Part shown: positions 33,863-35,200 of the stretch, piece by piece
How the letters are laid out: each line of letters starts with the position of its first letter
Numbering within the stretch: position 1 is the stretch's first letter
Origin: Terriglobia bacterium
GTDB taxonomy: Bacteria > Acidobacteriota > Terriglobia > Terriglobales > Acidobacteriaceae
Assembly (NCBI GenBank): GCA_020073015.1
Contig: JAIQFZ010000033.1
Span: 1-35,200, forward strand
Direction of reading: 5' to 3'
Length of the DNA stretch: 35,200 bases
The notes under the pieces: generated by a model
The model's database searches: none
Told to the model about the DNA's origin: nothing
What the model saw: only the letters and a program-made list of their open reading frames with translations
Position numbers and translations under genes: made by a program

Positions 33863-34045
33863 ATTCGTTGTGCACTCAGGGTACACAAACGTGAACCTCA
33901 GTCCCCTGTTCCCGTCCAAGACCAATGCCGACGATGGTGGCTACATTGGTTGCAGCCAGGCCCGGACAAGGGCCGAATGCAGATCGAGAGTGCCGAGCGT
34001 CTGCGCACGTAATCATGATAGGCGAATATAAGGGGAATATCAAGA
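33863..34045 (-). repeat. TA-array element, copy F (one palindrome only)
   Basis: Only one palindrome is left, TGTGCACTCAGGGTACACA (33869-33887), with a mismatch. Its left arm resembles palindrome 1, and the sequence after it resembles what follows palindrome 2. That suggests deletion by recombination between the two. The distance to the promoter (128 nt) is kept. The third hairpin (33938-33958) has one mismatch. Confidence 0.78.
34015..34043 (-). promoter_or_regulatory. Promoter in element F
   Basis: On the minus strand TTGATA (34038-34043), a 17-nt spacer and TATCAT (34015-34020). No gene lies directly downstream; the next one is module 6 beyond element E. Confidence 0.5.
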
Positions 34046-34093
34046 CTGGTTGAACCGTTCGGTTACGGGCGTCAGGACAGTCCTGTGGCCAGA

Positions 34094-34300
34094 TCACGGA
34101 TCTTTGACCCTAGCCTTCTGCTTGGCGATCAGGCGCTGCATAAACTTCGGCCCTTCCTTCTTGTACGCTTGGACACCCTCACTCAGGAGGAGTTCGCAAA
34201 CCTGCGAAATGCTCCTCGCTTCACTGGTTGCGATTCCCTGAATCTCGTTCTTCAGATCGGGTGAAACTCGGAACGCCAAGAAACCCTTCTTCGTCGTCAC
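34094..34300 (-). CDS. Orphan ribbon-helix-helix-like protein
   Basis: From GTG 34300 the protein has 68 residues: KGFLAFRVSPDLKNEIQGIA, then EARSISQVCELLLSEGVQAYKKEG and a basic tail FMQRLIAKQKARVKD. The strand-helix-helix pattern (AFRVSPDLKNEI...SISQVCELLL) fits a ribbon-helix-helix DNA-binding protein or antitoxin. No toxin gene accompanies it. The start is chosen because a promoter places the transcript start at this GTG; the in-frame ATG 34378 would add a hydrophobic stretch not typical of the family. The 3' end is duplicated as a relic beside element C. Confidence 0.65.
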   Translation of the reverse strand: MTTKKGFLAFRVSPDLKNEIQGIATSEARSISQVCELLLSEGVQAYKKEGPKFMQRLIAKQKARVKDP

Positions 34301-34307
34301 GACAAAG

Positions 34308-34337
34308 ACTATAGCCGTGCCAGAAACGAAGGGACAA
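34308..34337 (-). promoter_or_regulatory. Leaderless promoter for the orphan RHH gene
   Basis: On the minus strand TTGTCC (34332-34337), an 18-nt spacer and TATAGT (34308-34313), which ends 7 nt before GTG 34300. The transcript would start at or next to the start codon. There is no ribosome site. Confidence 0.5.
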
Positions 34338-34349
34338 CCAAAAATTAGA

Positions 34350-34378
34350 TTGCTTTTGCTTACATCACTAGTTATCAT
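34350..34378 (+). promoter_or_regulatory. Possible promoter of the right-edge gene
   Basis: TTGCTT (34350-34355), a 17-nt spacer and TATCAT (34373-34378). A direct repeat GTTATCA (34371-34377, 34381-34387) overlaps the -10 and may be an operator. It is divergent from the orphan RHH promoter. Confidence 0.4.
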
Positions 34379-34413
34379 ACGTTATCACTACGATATTTGC
34401 AACTGGAGGCTTC

Positions 34414-35200
34414 ATGACCGGAACAAACCAAGATGGAGGATGTCGAGAACGCCCCTCCCCAAAACCCCAGTCCAGCCATCCACTACGGGAAAACTTACGG
34501 CTCGCCCGACAGCTATTGGGCGGCACCGTGCCATCCCGGGTGGCTAAGTCGCTGGAAACTCTATCTAAGGATTTCAACTTTTCGTTAGGCAAAGGCGAGC
34601 TGCAATTCATTGACGGTACCTGCTATGTCACGCACACTGGCCTCCTCCGCCTGGCGCGGCGCAAGAAATGCAAGGGCATCCACGTCGAGGCCGTCGATTC
34701 ACTTTGTGATTCCGCGGCAAGTCGGTTTGTCCTAAAGGCCACGGTCTACCCATCCAAGAACTCCTCCGGCTTCGTCGGCTACGGGGACGCAGACCCGTCG
34801 AACGTTTCTGCCCTTGTTCGCGGCGCCGAAATGCGCGTGGCGGAAACCCGAGCGGTCAATCGCGCCCTGCGCAAAGCTTATGGAATCGGTCTCTGCTCGA
34901 TCGAGGAGATCGGGTCAGTTTCGAACACGGGCGAAAAGCTTCCTTCTCAAAACGCGAATGGCAACGGGAACGGCACCGGTCCGAAGGTCCGTGACCGTCT
35001 CTGCCAGATCATCCGGCAGCATAAGCTCGATCCCGAACTAGTAAAGAGGTATGCCGTCGACTTCTGCGGCACGAAGACGCTCCGAGAGGCCAGCCGCGAA
35101 CAGGTTGAGAACTTCGTCCAGCAACTAGCCGACTGGGCTGAAAAGGACCGTAATGCCCTGCTCTGCCAGCTCAACAGCTACATGCGCCCGAAACAGGAAG
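34414..35200 (+). CDS. Putative phage/plasmid-type DNA-annealing-like protein (3' end outside window)
   Basis: The frame starts at ATG 34414, with GGAGG 5 nt upstream, and stays open for 262 codons to the window edge. The N-terminus is proline- and arginine-rich (~1-45). A core follows: LQFIDGTCYVTHTGLLRLARRKKCKGIHVE, then FVLKATVYPS, then VRGAEMRVAETRAVNRALRKAYGIGLCSIEEIG. The A-TRA-NRALR-A-GIG phrase recalls ERF/Rad52-like phage recombination proteins and related plasmid proteins, which I know only by pattern. A glycine/asparagine linker (~178-186) leads to a helical C-terminal domain (RLCQIIRQHKLDPELVKRY, REASREQVENFVQQLADW). The function is a guess; an unknown protein of a mobile element is the safe reading. 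Confidence 0.6.
   Translation, partial: MTGTNQDGGCRERPSPKPQSSHPLRENLRLARQLLGGTVPSRVAKSLETLSKDFNFSLGKGELQFIDGTCYVTHTGLLRLARRKKCKGIHVEAVDSLCDSAASRFVLKATVYPSKNSSGFVGYGDADPSNVSALVRGAEMRVAETRAVNRALRKAYGIGLCSIEEIGSVSNTGEKLPSQNANGNGNGTGPKVRDRLCQIIRQHKLDPELVKRYAVDFCGTKTLREASREQVENFVQQLADWAEKDRNALLCQLNSYMRPKQE

Noticed and set aside
26737-34045. Elements as canonical integron attC sites
   Set aside because: I could not find paired RYYYAAC/GTTRRRY core sites at their ends, and at about 245-310 bp for the complete copies they are much longer than usual attC sites. No integron integrase is in the window.

Overview
The window is about 35 kb of GC-rich bacterial chromosome, most likely from an acidobacterium. 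This assignment is an inference from gene content. The signs are a 1283-residue Oar-like TonB-dependent receptor with a carboxypeptidase-regulatory N-terminus, a Ser/Thr kinase fused to a PD40 beta-propeller, several Tat-exported redox enzymes and amidohydrolases, and many VapBC-type toxin-antitoxin (TA) modules. No rRNA or tRNA gene was recognised.

Left part (1-19.0 kb): exported metabolism. A spermidine-dehydrogenase-like FAD oxidoreductase runs in from the left edge and is followed by a Tat-exported amidohydrolase. A secreted SnoaL-like protein, the TonB receptor and a secreted c-type cytochrome come next. A minus-strand run then carries gamma-glutamyltransferase, two tandem spermidine-dehydrogenase-like paralogs, a SnoaL-like protein and a third complete paralog. 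A secreted metallo-beta-lactamase-fold hydrolase and a second amidohydrolase close the block. The genes plausibly handle amines or gamma-glutamyl compounds in the periplasm, but the substrate is not proven by sequence.

Middle part (19.1-26.0 kb): a decayed zone followed by housekeeping-like genes. It holds a truncated, frameshifted amidohydrolase, a frameshifted transposase remnant, small unknown ORFs, a first vapBC pair, a secreted DinB-like protein and the kinase-propeller gene.

Right part (26.0-34.4 kb): a toxin-antitoxin array. Five further PIN-toxin modules and one orphan ribbon-helix-helix gene all lie on the minus strand. The antitoxins belong to three unrelated folds (RHH, AbrB, Phd). 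Between the modules lie six copies (A-F) of an intergenic element of roughly 180-310 bp, all in the same orientation. Five copies carry two adjacent 19-20-nt palindromes, TGTGCA...TGCACA, with centres 27 bp apart. All six have a sigma70-like promoter at the distal end, pointing toward the TA genes, with 17-18 nt spacing and an internal TTCGCC direct repeat. In this array an intact IS5-group insertion sequence splits a 153-residue gene that can be rebuilt in frame. A second repeat family and a relic of the orphan RHH gene lie beside the elements, so the array looks like it grew by duplication of gene-plus-element units. This array is the most unusual part of the window.

Right edge (34.4-35.2 kb): divergent from the orphan RHH gene, a plus-strand gene runs off the window. 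Its internal motif recalls phage/plasmid single-strand annealing-type proteins, hinting that the array borders a mobile element.
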